Assembly (NCBI GenBank): GCA_917880885.1
Contig: OU862915.1
Coordinates: 36,650,676-36,714,675 of the forward strand
Origin: Limnephilus marmoratus
Taxonomy: Eukaryota; Arthropoda; Insecta; Trichoptera; Limnephilidae
DNA: 64,000 nt
Reading direction: 5' to 3'
In this document: positions 42,481 through 53,458 of the stretch, one piece after another
Layout: each line of letters starts with the position of its first letter
Position numbering within the stretch: the first letter of the stretch is position 1
The notes under the pieces: model-generated
The model's input: only the letters and a program-made list of their open reading frames with translations
The model's database searches: none
What the model was told of the DNA's origin: nothing
Program-made: the position numbers and the translations under genes

Positions 42481-43030
42481 CATCCCTACCTCTGTGACAT
42501 TCGTAGGACATACAAAAATAGCGGTTCTATTAAAAATGTTACCTGCACTTAATTATTGTAAGTATTATAGCCCGGGGAGGAGCTAACGCTGCCGCAATTG
42601 ATCCGATTTTTAAAGCTCAGAAATTAATTATAAATATCATATTCAATCTACTGATCATAAGCAATTAGGATGAAATCTTTAAGAAAATCTGTGTTTTGGA
42701 CATTACCCAACTTTATGCCAAAGACATACTAGCACACTTCTTCAAATACAAAACTGTTTTTGAAAATGTCCAAACTGCTCGATATACTACATAGAACCAA
42801 CGGGCTTAATTTGTTACTCATCCCTTTTACAAAAACAGCTTTTGGCCAAAGAAATTTTAGATACATTGCAACAAAGACAATGCAGTCTCACTGGCCATTA
42901 GACAAAACACAACTTATCTCAAATATAAATCCGACATCAACTCTTGAATCATTAGCCAAGACAGATGTAACATCGAACATTTTAACAAAACCAATTTTCA
43001 AGTATGCATTTTCAATGATACAATAGTGAT
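42481..43030 (+). pseudogene. LINE family F fragment, plus strand
   Basis: Translated pieces (one frame after 42590) read DPIFKAQKLIINIIF, DEIFKKICVLDITQLYAKDI and FWPKKF, collinear with ILVQKLILRIIF, LFAKIRVLDIRQLFTKISIC and RQFWYIAPK at 12126-12917. Many stops and shifts. The 88-codon frame at 42760-43026 is a partial continuation in another frame. Confidence 0.7.
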
Positions 43031-43053
43031 TCTATTATTTCAAATATAATATT

Positions 43054-43100
43054 GTTTACATCACTTTTATTTGTTACTTTCAAATAAAAGTGATGTAAAC
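43054..43100. repeat. 20-bp perfect hairpin, Penelope-end-like
   Basis: GTTTACATCACTTTTATTTG (43054-43073) and its exact complement (43081-43100) around TTACTTT. Together with AAAGTTATTTG found after the LINE J insertion (43689 on) it reads AATAAAAGTGATGTAAAC-AAAGTTATT, the usual Penelope-like terminal wording. Confidence 0.75.
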
Positions 43101-43673
43101 TAAACTAACTAACTAACCATCACGCCGTTTCCCCGCAGGGGTAGGCAGAGAGGACGGACCGCCAAACATCCCGGTCTTGGCACACATTCCTTGCCTCGTT
43201 TACATTCATACAACGTCTCATACATGCTCTTCTATTATTCTGACTCTTGACATGGCCCGACTCAAGTATCTGATTCACTTGGTCGTGCCATGTCTTTCTT
43301 GGGCGTCCTCGACTTCTTCTACCATTCACATTTGCGTTATATATTCTTCTTACACTCCTTTCCTCGTTCATTCGCTCTACATGCCCAAACCATCGGAGCG
43401 TTCCTTTCTTGATCTTACTCATCACGCTTACATCAGCCTTGCATTCTTTGCGGATTTCCACATTTCTCACACGATCATACATGGTTTTACCACACATACG
43501 CCTCAGGGATCTCATTTCTACAGCGTTCAGTCTACTTTCATCCTTCCTCTGCAAGTTCCATGCCTCACTGCCATACATCAGGGTAGGTACCAGTACTCCA
43601 TTATGGACGGCTAGTTTCGCGTCTTTGGACAGTTTTTTGTTGGTGCCAACGGCGTTCAGTCCTCCATTAATAG
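43101..43673 (-). mobile_element. RTE-like LINE (family J), 573-bp insertion with target duplication
   Basis: Flanked by the exact 15-bp duplication AAAAGTGATGTAAAC (43086-43100 and 43674-43688), which is part of the Penelope hairpin. On the minus strand it starts CTATTAATGGAGGACTGAAC and ends in a TTAGTTAGTTTA tail. It is the best preserved of four J copies and should be the youngest. Confidence 0.92.
43120..43578 (-). CDS. RTE-like LINE ORF C-terminus, 152 aa
   Basis: MYGSEAWNLQRKDESRLNAV, MRSLRRMCGKTMYDRVRNVE, LRWFGHVERMNEERSVRRIY, GRRSRGRPRKTWHDQVNQIL and a Cys/Arg-rich end (ACMRRCMNVNEARNVCQDRD, VWRSVL). This is the conserved region after the RT in RTE-like LINEs (RWFGHVERM, RGRPRKTW). 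The catalytic part is lost through 5' truncation. The frame is intact, but there is no evidence that it is expressed. Confidence 0.88.
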   Translation of the reverse strand: MYGSEAWNLQRKDESRLNAVEMRSLRRMCGKTMYDRVRNVEIRKECKADVSVMSKIKKGTLRWFGHVERMNEERSVRRIYNANVNGRRSRGRPRKTWHDQVNQILESGHVKSQNNRRACMRRCMNVNEARNVCQDRDVWRSVLSAYPCGETA

Positions 43674-43688
43674 AAAAGTGATGTAAAC

Positions 43689-44999
43689 AAAGTTATTTGT
43701 CTTTTCATTAAAATAAATAATGCCATCACAAAGTGAAAACCTTTCCGAAGAAGTTTTCTTCGAAAAATTAATTTAAATTATAGATAATATTGTGTTGTTA
43801 TTATTGTATTATTGTTGTTATCATAAACTGCTCATGTTTTAAGCCTTCTGCTCTCAATGTATGATTTCCTAGTGAGACAGGCATAACATAATATATAACT
43901 AATTGAAAGTCTTAAGTAAATAAAGATGAAAAAAAAAAGTTATTAAATATATGTTGGAAAATGGGCAATAATCAATGCTTGTAAACAACCAGATACTTTA
44001 CTGCTAACAAAATAAACAAGACACACCATCTCCCCATCGCTCTTTCCACCAAGGGTTTGTGCATCGTCTTTCAACGCCATTCCAACTAAATGCACTCACG
44101 TTGATGCACTTTATTCTATTTTAATCCCACTCGCCACTTCGATGCTTAAGTAATACAAATGCGCCAACCATGTTTATTTTTATACCTTGTTTTGATCTTG
44201 TTTCCACCAGGAATTTATATGGTATTTACTGGTGTAGAACTAACGTTTTCGAATATAAGTAATAGGTACAAAGTAAGTGATTGTGGGTTTAGAAGAGTAA
44301 GAGAAAAACCGCGCGCCTTTTTTTAAACACGACTAATTTTTGGATTTGAGGCCAAAGTACCCAAAACAAAACGAACAATTACCATTTTATTCAAAACGTA
44401 TAGCAAATATCTAGTACGGATGTGTGTTATTATTTAATTTTGTTTCAAATTATAAAATATTTTTCATCAGGCAACTTTGGCAATATAAAAGTAAAATAAT
44501 CTTGCCATACCTAACGCGTTTATACCGAAAAATGAAATAAAAATACAATTTTGCAAATAAGTTTTTGGGTAGAAATATTAATTTACGTTCAACAAATTTG
44601 TGTCTTCTGTCATTTAAAATTCTTTGTCTAATAATTCTTTTTAAATTATTCTATTATATTCTGATAGTAAAAGAACAAAATTATTTTCTAAACCTGTGTA
44701 TATAAAAAAAATCAAAATATGCTTGCTTGGGTATATTTACTGATAACTTTGTGCAAATCCTCGTGAAGATTTCTGGATTATTACAAACACAGGCCAATAA
44801 AACTGAAAAGTTTTTTAATCATTACAAGAACGCTTACGAAACTGTCAAAAATGACACATTTTTCAAAGAAAATATTGTTCAATCAAAATTCAATTTTTGA
44901 AACTCGTTATGTAATCGAAGTAGGTACTCACCTATGGTTCTAACGAATACTTTGAGTCTAATCAAAAAATTTATTTGTTTTAAATAAGTACCTAGGTTA
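43689..44999. other. 1.3-kb AT-rich stretch, no gene seen
   Basis: The segment at 44030-44170 (CACCATCTCCCCATCGCTCT onward) is less AT-rich, but I found no coding or repeat match. Confidence 0.4.
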
Positions 45000-45330
45000 G
45001 GTACCAAATTGATTGATTGGTCTTATAATACACAAAAATGAATATTTGTAAGTAATAGAAAATTTAGCATTATGAAATTTGTATAAAAAAATTGCAATAG
45101 GCGGCTCGCGAGCTGTTTGAAAATTTGAATGCACCGGGACTGAATATATTGAACGCGGGAGAAGGGAGGGGATCGCTGGAGGGGGTTCGCGGAAGAGGGA
45201 AGGGGACATGGTATGGGAAGGGGAGACGGAAGGAGAACGGGACGAACGGGAAAAGACACGCAGGGAAAAACAATTTCTTTATTAGTGGCATTGCAACGCA
45301 TGCCGGGAACTCGCTAGTAATTTTGAATTT
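45000..45330 (-). repeat. family E polypyrimidine element, minus strand
   Basis: Minus strand: CTAGCGAGTTCCCGGCATGC, AAAGAAATTGTTTTTCCCTG, a C/T tract of about 130 nt, then TTCAAACAGCTCGCGAGCCG and CCTATTGCAATT. Compact but complete in module order. Confidence 0.75.
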
Positions 45331-45524
45331 TTAGTTTAATAAAACAAATAAATAAAATATCGCATTAGATATATTTGAAAGCTACATAGATCTGATTTTT
45401 TTTTGTTTTAATATTTTTCAGATTTTTGGGGTTCTTCGGCCTAAAAACAAAATTTCAGTTTCGAATCAAAAAGCCCTCGCAAGAGTTCTTTTTCAGAATT
45501 TTTCTTTTTTTCGAATATAGCAGC

Positions 45525-45650
45525 CCTGAATGAATATTGTGAGGCTACAGAGCGTGGAGATGAGGAGAAAAGGGGGGTAGGGAATGAAGAAGGTTGGCGA
45601 TTCGCTGACAGCTACTCAGATTTGGTCGCTAAAATGGCTAAAGTCATTAA
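45525..45650 (-). repeat. SINE A fragment, minus strand
   Basis: Minus strand: GACTTTAGCCATTTTAGCGA, CCAAATCTGAGTAG and a pyrimidine tract ending TGTAGCCTCACAATATTC. Confidence 0.65.
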
Positions 45651-46160
45651 AAAAACTTCTGATTCCAAAATACGAACCTTCCCCAGGGTAATACCAAAAA
45701 TTATCATTCGCTTTTTACGACTCTTGTAATAAAAGCATCACCAGCAATTGTGTATAAAGTAATTGTACATAAAATAGTGAATATAATTTTAACCAGTTAT
45801 GTTCCATTTATAAAATTGTTGTTAGTGGTTAACGATTATGTGATTATAAATCAAGTGATAATTAAACACTTTTAGAAGGTATATGGTGTAAGCACGTTGT
45901 AAAATATTATCGAAAAGGTGATCATAATCAATACAGAATTAATAGTTTCCAGAACAATCAACAATCACAATCACGAAACTGCATGGTTTCATTTTTGTAA
46001 TATTGGAATATTTACCTATGTATATGCATATCTGAGATACAAAAATAATAATTAATTTCACTGGAATAACTTTTGAAAATTATACCACTGAATAAAAAAA
46101 TAATATCTACTAATAACCTAAACGAAACATGAAGCAGAAAAAAACACAGAAAAAAATAAA
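45651..46160. other. AT-rich stretch, no gene seen
   Basis: Nothing recognised. Confidence 0.4.
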
Positions 46161-46633
46161 CGGCTGTAACCGGGAAGCGTATTTACAATCCCTACCGCGT
46201 TTCAGTCGCTTTAAATTTTCAATATCAAAATTTAAATATTTAGAAATAAAATTAATAATTTCTAATATACACATTGGAAAGATTATTTTATCTAGATTTT
46301 AGAACAATTTTTGTTTTTGCAAAGTGATAAAAAATTATCAATATAGAGGTGTATTTACAATATATGGGAATTATATTAAAATTTAAATATTTAGAAATAA
46401 AAGTATTAATTTCTAATATACACATCAGAAATATTATTTTATCTAGATTTTAGAACAATTTTTGTTTTTGCAATGTGATAAAAAATAACCAATAGGTATA
46501 GAGGTATATTTAAAATGTAAATTGTCGTTACCGCGACTGAATCGGTATAGGTTTTGTAAATAAGCAACCGGGAATCGAACCCGCGATCTCTGATTACCGG
46601 GACAACGCCGTAAACCACTCGGCCATTGGGACC
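46161..46633 (-). pseudogene. tRNA-like sequence split by a TIR element
   Basis: From 46633 the minus strand reads GGTCCCAATGGCCGAGTGGT (A box TGGCCGAGTGG) and on to GCGGGTTCGATTCCCGGTT (perfect B box), then after the insertion ACAGCCG. The ends GGTCCCA and CAGCCG do not pair, and the anticodon arm does not fold well. It is therefore a tRNA pseudogene or the head of another SINE rather than a working tRNA. Confidence 0.65.
46177..46565. mobile_element. 389-bp TIR element (family C), copy 2, with internal duplication
   Basis: Left end GCGTATTTACAATCCCTACC, right end TTTTGTAAATAAGC. The 9-bp duplication AACCGGGAA is exact (46168-46176 and 46566-46574). The AAATTTAAATATTTAGAAAT-containing middle of about 150-160 bp is present twice. 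At the junction the TIR-like word GTATTTACAAT recurs, as if two copies had fused. Confidence 0.92.
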
Positions 46634-46854
46634 TATTTATTGCCTAGTCATTATTGTTCCGATAAGATCGAGATCCTGGTTTAATTCCCATTTAGATTTA
46701 CGTTTCGTTTAGATTTAATAGTTTCACATCATTTTTTCTCTCAGAAAAAATCTAGGACCGCTTATAAAAAAGGATGTACATTCAAATGATATTTTGCGTG
46801 TACAAATGAAATAACTGTATGGACGTCGTAACGTACCTTAACTCTATTAAATCA
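46634..46854. other. AT-rich spacer
   Basis: Nothing recognised. Confidence 0.35.
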
Positions 46855-47145
46855 TCTAAGGCTTCAAAGGGCAAAAGGTTTTGACCTCTATACACGGACT
46901 CTCTCGACCCAACGTCATGCACCACAGTAGGTAAGATGAATTCAATCCTTCCTTCCGTCACTCTTGGATACATTGATTATCAATTTCCTTCCCACCTCTC
47001 TCTCATACCTTCCCAGAACTTCAGGTCCTTCTTTTACTTAAAGACCCCCCCCCCCCCCCACACACCATCCTACAAAATCGTCCACACGTAGACTCTTAAG
47101 GAAATTATTTTCTTAGTGCCTCCTATGCATAGTGTTTGATTTTAA
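46855..47145 (+). mobile_element. retroposon B, 5'-truncated, diverged
   Basis: GGACTCTCTCGACCCAACGT, TTCCTTCCCACCTCTCTC, CTTCCCAGAACTTCAGGTCC, a run of 15 C (47045-47059), CACACACCATCC, and TTAAGGAAATTATTTTCTTA leading to an A-rich end. The C run interrupts the usual CCCTCCACACAGCATCC. Confidence 0.7.
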
Positions 47146-47435
47146 AAAAAACACGCTAATTTCGGTTGTCCATGCTGTGTGTTAGTTAATTCAGTTTTTT
47201 TTAAATTTTATTTTGAGTTATTGAATTTTGCGTAAAATCTACAACCATGAACTCAAATATTCTTTGGATTTTTTTGAAATTGGAACCGATTATTGCTTGA
47301 AGAACTCAGATAACCGATAAAGTACCTACTTGTAATGTAATATTTACGCAGACAACTATTTTAAATGCCATTTTCAAAACTGGAACTGATTTTTGAGAAT
47401 TGAGATCATCCCGTAATTTTTCGAGGTTTGTAAAT
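47146..47435. other. AT-rich spacer
   Basis: Nothing recognised. Confidence 0.35.
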
Positions 47436-47850
47436 AAATAAATTCAATTTGGGAGGTACCTCCGCCCCAGGAATCATTTATTGGATAACCCACACCCTGC
47501 CGTAGTGGTTCGCTTGTTTGGTGCACGAGTTCATGGTGTGAGGTTTGTTCAAGTCTTGGCAGCCAATGTGTTTGCCCACCTTCTGCGTGGCGGGCCGTAT
47601 TGGGATAGATTGGTTTAAAGAGACCTCTCCAGACGGACTCTCTCGAGCCATCGCCTTCGCCTTGCTCAGCAATGGTAGGGATTAGGGATGGATTCATTCG
47701 TTCGTCACTCGTAGATACATTGACCCCAGATTCTCACCCACCGGTCATATCTTTTTCCTTCTCAGAAGTTCCTCTCCTTCCTTTGTCCGAAAAGACTCTC
47801 CACACAACATCCCCAAAAATGACATAGAATCCGAGGATAAAAATTACATG
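47436..47850 (+). mobile_element. retroposon B, near full length
   Basis: Module order: CAATTTGGGAGGTACCTCCG, ATTTATTGGATAACCCACAC, GAGTTCATGGTGTGAGGTTT, GTGGCGGGCCGTATTGGG, GACGGACTCTCTCGAGCCAT, then the pyrimidine tract, CTCTCCACACAACATCCCCA and GAGGATAAAAAT at the broken 3' hairpin. Confidence 0.8.
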
Positions 47851-47851
47851 T

Positions 47852-48052
47852 GTGCAGTTCACACGCTGTAGAAGTGAAACTTTCAGAAAACTAAAGAAGA
47901 CAAGAATGTGGAGGCTACGAAGCACCGCACAAAGAAGAGACCAATTATTCTATCTCATTCTCTCGCAGGCTTAATCCTGCAGATGTATGAGTTTGTCTCT
48001 TTTCAACGTCGCTTTTTCCTTTCATCGAGTTTCAAATCACAACTGTGCTAAA
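47852..48052. repeat. dispersed repeat D, copy 1 (diverged)
   Basis: GTGTGCAGTTCACACGCTGT, AGAAGTGAAACTTTCAGAAA at the left and TGTGCTAAAGAATTTTTCAC at the right frame an unrelated centre. It abuts copy 2. Confidence 0.55.
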
Positions 48053-48073
48053 GAATTTTTCACTTAAAAAAAA

Positions 48074-48345
48074 ATAAATTGTGCAATTTACACGCGGTAG
48101 AAGCGAAACTTAACCAGAACAATCTAAACAATAGGAGCCTTAAAAATGAGTATAAGAATATAATACTCATAATCAAAGCGGCCAATGAGCGCAGACCTAG
48201 CGTCATTTCCGTTTCATATCTCAACCAATAGAAGCCTTGGAAAGTGACATCATAGTTTGATGCTTCGCAGATGCCGAAATGCATCATTTCCGTTTCATCC
48301 GAATTCCAAATCATAACGGGGCTAAAGAAGTTTCACTTCAAAAAA
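48074..48345. repeat. dispersed repeat D, copy 2
   Basis: TTACACGCGGTAGAAGCGAA, CTC..ACCAATAG.AGCCTT, GTCATTTCCGTTTCATATCT, TTTGATGCTTCGC, GAATTCCAAATCATAACGGG and GCTAAAGAAGTTTCACTTCA. The ends GAAGCGAAACTT and AAGTTTCACTTC are inverted, so D may be a short-TIR DNA element. Non-coding. Confidence 0.7.
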
Positions 48346-48444
48346 CATAAATGTTATTAGTCCGCATGTCATACTTTTCACGTTGATAGTTGTACTCTTG
48401 TTCTCTATCTCAATAAAACACGCCTTATAACATCTCTTCCCACA

Positions 48445-48600
48445 AAGGCAAGCAGGTTCGTGGGGTGTCGGGTTAAATGGTATGTGAGTTTGCTTTCACG
48501 CTAATGACACGGGGTTACATCCCGGCGAGGCGCAGAATAACACTAACGACCCCACACTTGTGGCAGCCGTCAGATGTTGGCCATAACAATACATTCAACT
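48445..48600 (+). repeat. putative second tRNA-like SINE
   Basis: GGTTAAATGGTATGTGAGTT (A-box-like), ACACGGGGTTACATCCCGGC (B-box-like GGTTACATCC), then AGAATAACACTAACGACCCC and TGGCAGCCGTCAGATGTTGG. Different from family A. Only one copy is seen here, so the call is tentative. Confidence 0.4.
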
Positions 48601-48989
48601 AACTTTCTACCTCTTTCTATGAGCCAAGCAGGGCCAACCGAGGGAGAGGGGGGAATATTTATTAGATGGTAAAAAAAAGGTTTAACAAGTCGGGAAAAGT
48701 TCCGTGGTAAAGTGGGTATCCATTCTATGGTAAGGTATTAGTGGTAGTTATGATTGTGAGTTATTAAATAAATCAAAACCAAGATTTCCTCTGAGGCTAC
48801 AAAATTTTTAAGTCTTGTACTATTAACACCAGCCTACTAATCAAACACGACTATTCCACCTATTAATCCTGCGATTAATGCTGCAGGAGGACATACGGGA
48901 CAAACAAAGAAATATTTTTTTACGTATGAAGATTAAACAGTCGAATCGAGAGACATGTTTTTCATTTATTACCAGAAACATCAGCTCTG
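48601..48989. other. unassigned
   Basis: Includes a purine-rich GGGAGAGGGGGGAA patch (about 48640). No gene. Confidence 0.35.
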
Positions 48990-49590
48990 TTTTAGCAAAT
49001 TTTGCCCTCGTCTTCGCTCGCATAGTATTAGGGGGTTCCCACTCCGCCTCCTCTACCTTCCCTATCCCCACTCTACTCGCCCCCTCCCCCTCAACCCCTC
49101 CCCCCCTCCTTCCTGTCCTTCCCTCCCTCACCCACCTAAACTACCCCCTCACCCCCCCCCTCTCCTTTCCCGTTAGATTCATTTTTCAAACAGCTCGCGT
49201 GCCACCTATTAAAACGCAACAATCAAACAAGCGCAGTTTCGCATTTATAATATTAGTAGAGATTAGTATTATTTTAACTATCAAAGGTATCTACATAGTA
49301 ACCTAAACACATAACAAAATGACAGCGCACGTCAAACAATTACTTAGCAACGCTTTGCTTTTCGTCTGGACAATAAACGTATAATAAATAATTTCATAAC
49401 GCCAGAGTTTCTTCATAACGCCAGAGCTTACCAATATATACAGCCTATATTACTCGCAAATAACGTAGCTTTCTATTGGTTAAAGAATTTTTATACGTTC
49501 AGTATTTATTGCGTCAAAGATTAACAAACATCCAAACATCCATACATCCATGCAAACTTTCTCCTTTGTAATATTAATAGGATTTTAAAT
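48990..49590 (+). repeat. family E/RTE-like element, long copy
   Basis: Starts near AGCAAATTTTGCCCTCGTCT-TCGCTCGC, followed by a C/T tract of about 140 nt, AACAGCTCGCGTGCCACCTA, AAAACGCAACAATCAAACAA, GACAGCGCACGTCAAACAAT, ACGCCAGAGCTTACC, and the RTE-style ending ACATCCAAACATCCATACAT ... TAATATTAATAGGAT. Collinear with 58558-59030. Confidence 0.75.
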
Positions 49591-51217
49591 TCTTATACTC
49601 GTTTTCCTAGTAGAAACTTCCCACCCAAAATACTGATTTAAAAAACAATTTGTAAACACATCACGAATGATAATTATAAAAATTCCGCGATTATTTCGGT
49701 CGGTCGTTTTCACTTTGCGGCAAAGAAGTTAGTTAGAGAAAACATCTGGAGGTCTGGATATGACAAATAATTTTATAGAGCAAATTTACTACCAAAATTC
49801 ATAACTCTCTCCGCTGTCTTATTTCCCCCTGTCGGGAAAGTAATGGAGCTTCTCTTAAGGGGAAATTATTGTTGGAGAGTGGACGAGGTTGACCTAAAAT
49901 GGCATCATTATAATAAATTTTATGTTGCTAGCGCAACCCCAAAAATTACAGGAAAACAAAAAAATGTGGGTTTTTGAATATATAAATCGTTTCCTCGTTA
50001 TGTGATTTAAAAAAAATGCAACATTGATTGCAAATTTTGATATAATCCATTACATATATCTCCATCTGAAGACTCGTCTTACAATTTCTAATTCACTAAG
50101 ACTTATTTTTATTCGAGGGAACAGATCCGAAACAAACGGCATTAAAACCAAAAATGATGTTTTCATGGACACAATTTGATTACGCCCATACACATACCTA
50201 CACATACACACGCCTACATAGCACGCATACATACTGTCACTGCTTGGAATTGGTATTAATATTGTTGCAAGTTCCTTTTCCTACCCATCCCTATTTGCCT
50301 ACCCGCCAATCTTACTCAGTCTGCAATAAACTCCCGCCGCATATAGCCATATTGTGCTTCCGCTATCGGTCAATCGACATTAAACCAACTCCGCCGTGTA
50401 TTATAAAATAAACGAACCTCACGACTATTACTGTTTTGTTCCTGTTGGATGGGAAAGGAGCATACAAGTGCATTGCCAGCCTACAAGTTCTTATCCTTTT
50501 CCGGTGAGTCCTCTCTTTTCTATGCAACATGTATTTTTATCATTTTTAAGCAGTGATAGTAACACAAAATCAAGGTCCTTCGCCAATCATTTTTTACACA
50601 AACATAACAATCCACTCTCACAACATAAATACCATTCACAATTATTATTTTAATGCTGGCAGATTTTGTTTGGCGACAGCTCATCTATTGTGGACACTTG
50701 ATTTGTTGATTTTAATGAACATCAAATGAGATAATATCTTTAAATAATAAAGTGCCAGTAGAAGAAGGAAACAAGAACTAACAAGATTATGAAGACATCT
50801 TGATTATACATATTTAAAAAAATCTAGGAAGTGTGAACCACTCGAGCGACAGCGCAATGTAAATTTTTTTCCTCCTATTGTTTATGATTTTTTGGAGATC
50901 GTTTTGAATATTTTCCGCCCACATTAAAAAAATCGTACCTCCGAATTTAAAAGTCGAGACATACAAACTGATTTAGTTCCATATAGTCAATGAATTCAAC
51001 TATCTTTTGTCTATTATCACATATTCGTAGGATTTCAAAAAAATATTATAAAATCGTAAACTTTGGTAAAAAAAGTCCAATTTTGAACCGCTGTCAATCG
51101 CAGAACAATAAAAGCGGTCCATATTTTGACCTTAGGCGCTCCAGTGGTTGATACCGATCCCGATTATGATGAAAACTAATGTCACAAGTTTGGTGGCGTT
51201 TTGTACATACAAACGTA
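49591..51217. other. 1.6-kb unassigned stretch
   Basis: The plus frame at 50154-50411 and its continuation to 50653 have no recognisable motif, and the ACACATACA-rich start is low complexity. No repeat family matched. Confidence 0.35.
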
Positions 51218-51345
51218 TTCCCCAATTTCCTCTCCGGATTTTGACACTACTGCAAATATTTTTTTAACATAATATAGATATCGACCCTAGCGTATCAGCA
51301 CGTATTACTTTTCTTGATAAGTTACTTCTTAATAGAGTTAGGACC
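51218..51345 (+). repeat. dispersed repeat I, copy 2
   Basis: CCCCAATTTCCTCTCCGGAT, TTTTGACACTACTGCAAATA, ATAATATAGATATCGACC and TTGATAAGTTACTTCTTA. Close to copy 3 at 56.2 kb. Confidence 0.7.
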
Positions 51346-52304
51346 CTCCAAATATCCTTTGATTAGAAGACATTTAATGATTCACTTCGAAAATTGATAT
51401 GAACAAACAAAAGAAAAAAGTAGCCATATTAAAAATACACTTTTTTTAAAGTTCAGTCAGTAAAACCTTTCTGGAATATATCAAGGGTCCATTCACCAGG
51501 ATATTTCTTTGATACCAAATATAATATTTCCAATTCCTAATTATTTTGAAAACATTAATAATATTTTGGCATTTTTGGTGGAACATTAAATCCAATCCCT
51601 TTGTTCCTAATGGATTCAAAGAAAAGCGATTTGGCCTTTGAAAACAAACGCTTATATTTTCCAATGAATCAAAAAAATTCATTTAGGATGTTGTAAAAAT
51701 CCAATCTCATTGGATTTCGTTGAAATTTTTGGGCGTTCTTGAATATTAAGCAAACAATTTGAATTTTCGAGCACCTACAATAAGAATCGCGATAACGTGC
51801 TTATTTTGCTCACAAAATAATCATAACTATTATTTCTGTGAACAGAAGGCCTCGCGTCTAAAAAGTGTGTTTTCTCTTATTTAATAAATCGAAACCGATA
51901 TTTCTCATCAAATATTAGGATTTGTAAGTAGGTACTTAAATACCTAACTACTTTAAAAACCACAAATTTTATGTAACATTTTGTAAGAAATCAATTTAGA
52001 AAATATTAAGTAATTTATGAAAATAAATGTCACTATCTTAATTACAATTCTTTCAACAAACTTTCTTCGGGTTGGTTGGTATTATTATTATTTTAAAAAA
52101 TGCGAAGAAGGAAGTTCAAATAAACACGATTATTCCACATTAGAAAACACATTTTTTACTGAACGACTTAAACAACCACCGACTTATATCGGAGACGGAA
52201 CATACAAACAAATTTACGTTCAGTTTAAGTTCGAGTTAAAACAGAACTTCGCTACGCTTAGTCCAAAACTGGGACCGATAACAACAAATAAAATTATAAG
52301 CCCA
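51346..52304. other. AT-rich stretch, no gene seen
   Basis: A 97-codon frame at 52017-52310 runs into the LINE J fragment and has no domain. Confidence 0.35.
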
Positions 52305-52425
52305 AACTAACCATAACCCCATTTCACTGTAGGGGTGGTCAGAAAGGGTTTACCGCCACTCAACCCTGTCTTCAAATATTCGCTTCACACTCCTCTGTTA
52401 TTGTGACTTTAGACTAGTCCTGGGT
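52305..52425 (-). pseudogene. LINE family J 3'-end fragment
   Basis: AACTAACCATAACCCCATTT, CACTGTAGGGGTGGTCAGAA and CCGCCACTCAACCCTGTCTT match position by position the plus strand from 43105 (AACTAACCATCACGCCGTTT, CCGCCAAACATCCCGGTCTT). Strongly 5'-truncated and decayed. Confidence 0.75.
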
Positions 52426-53144
52426 CGCCGTGCACTACCCGATCATTGTAACCCGATCACAGACCATCAATGATCTATCGGGTTACTTAAAAAATAAAGA
52501 TTCGATCGTCAGCGCCCGTGTCCCGTGATGACTGCCGGTGCTGCGAGCGATAAATATAATTGATGTATAAATTTTGTAACAAGTATTAGGGTATTAGGGT
52601 ATTAGGCATTATAGTAAGTTTATTTTAATATTTTTTTGTTCGAAAAAATGATTAATATATTTATATTGCAAGAATGGTGATTTGGCGGTATCTTTGGATT
52701 ATCAGAGACACTAAAATGAATTGTTCGAAAAAACTAGTAAACCATCATGATCGATCACAATGGATCATAGATGGCGCTCATTTGTCCGTTTGTAAAAATA
52801 GTACAGTTTAAAATGTATTTATTTAAAAATATTATTGTGACACGTGGGAATAACTGTCACATCATTTTGTGTTATGAATTATTTGTAATTTCTACTTCAG
52901 TTGTGTAAAGTTGACAACTGACTTGTGCATATTTCAAAATTACAATAATGTTTTACTTAATTGCTCGGTGGTTTTAATAATAGATGTCTTGATTCTTTGG
53001 ACTATGTTTTATCAAATATGACACACAATTGACGTGCTGACGAGAGAGCTGATGGTAAGTGAGAGTTCGGCCTAAACCGGAATCCTGACAGACAATATTT
53101 AATAAACAATCGAAATCCTTACATAGACAATAGTGAAACCAAAT
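52426..53144. other. unassigned
   Basis: Contains CCCGATCA/GATCGGGT-like words around 52440-52510 and GATCGATCA near 52750, but no boundaries or duplication could be set. Confidence 0.35.
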
Positions 53145-53458
53145 ATAGACAACTAGCAGACCCAGCCACACGTTGCTGTGGCTAACAAAACCTTTATAAC
53201 AAACGCCATCTGTTAAATCAAATCCACACCACGCTGCCCGCTGCTGCTTGGCCAGATATAATATGTATTTCAACCAATTTACATAAAACCTTGACAAATT
53301 ATATACCTAAAAACCTTTCTCATGAATCACTCCATCTATTGGTGAAAACGGCATGAAAATCCATTGCGTAGTTTAAAAGATCTAAGCGCACATACAGCGT
53401 AAGCTACTTTATTTTATACTTTTATAATATAATAATAATAAAGATAAAGATACAGCTA
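53145..53458 (+). mobile_element. RTE-type LINE 3' end, plus strand
   Basis: AGCAGACCCAGCCACACGTT with GCTGTGGCTAAC, AACGCCATCTGTTAAATCAA, CATGAATCACTCCATCTATT, TGCGTAGTTTAAAAGATCTA, AGCGCACATACAGCG and a TAATAATAATAAAGATAAAG end. The GTAGTTTAAAAGATCTAAGC and ACATACAG words are typical of RTE 3' UTRs. An inverted homologue is at 54758-55016. Confidence 0.75.

Noticed and set aside
46566..46633. Functional tRNA gene
   Set aside because: Acceptor ends do not pair and the anticodon arm does not fold, despite good A and B boxes; it is also disrupted by an insertion.
47045..47059. Poly-C run as a regulatory element
   Set aside because: Simple slippage within a decayed retroposon B copy.
48878..49306. 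142-codon plus-strand ORF
   Set aside because: Spans the family E C/T tract; Pro/Ser/Leu low complexity, no domain.
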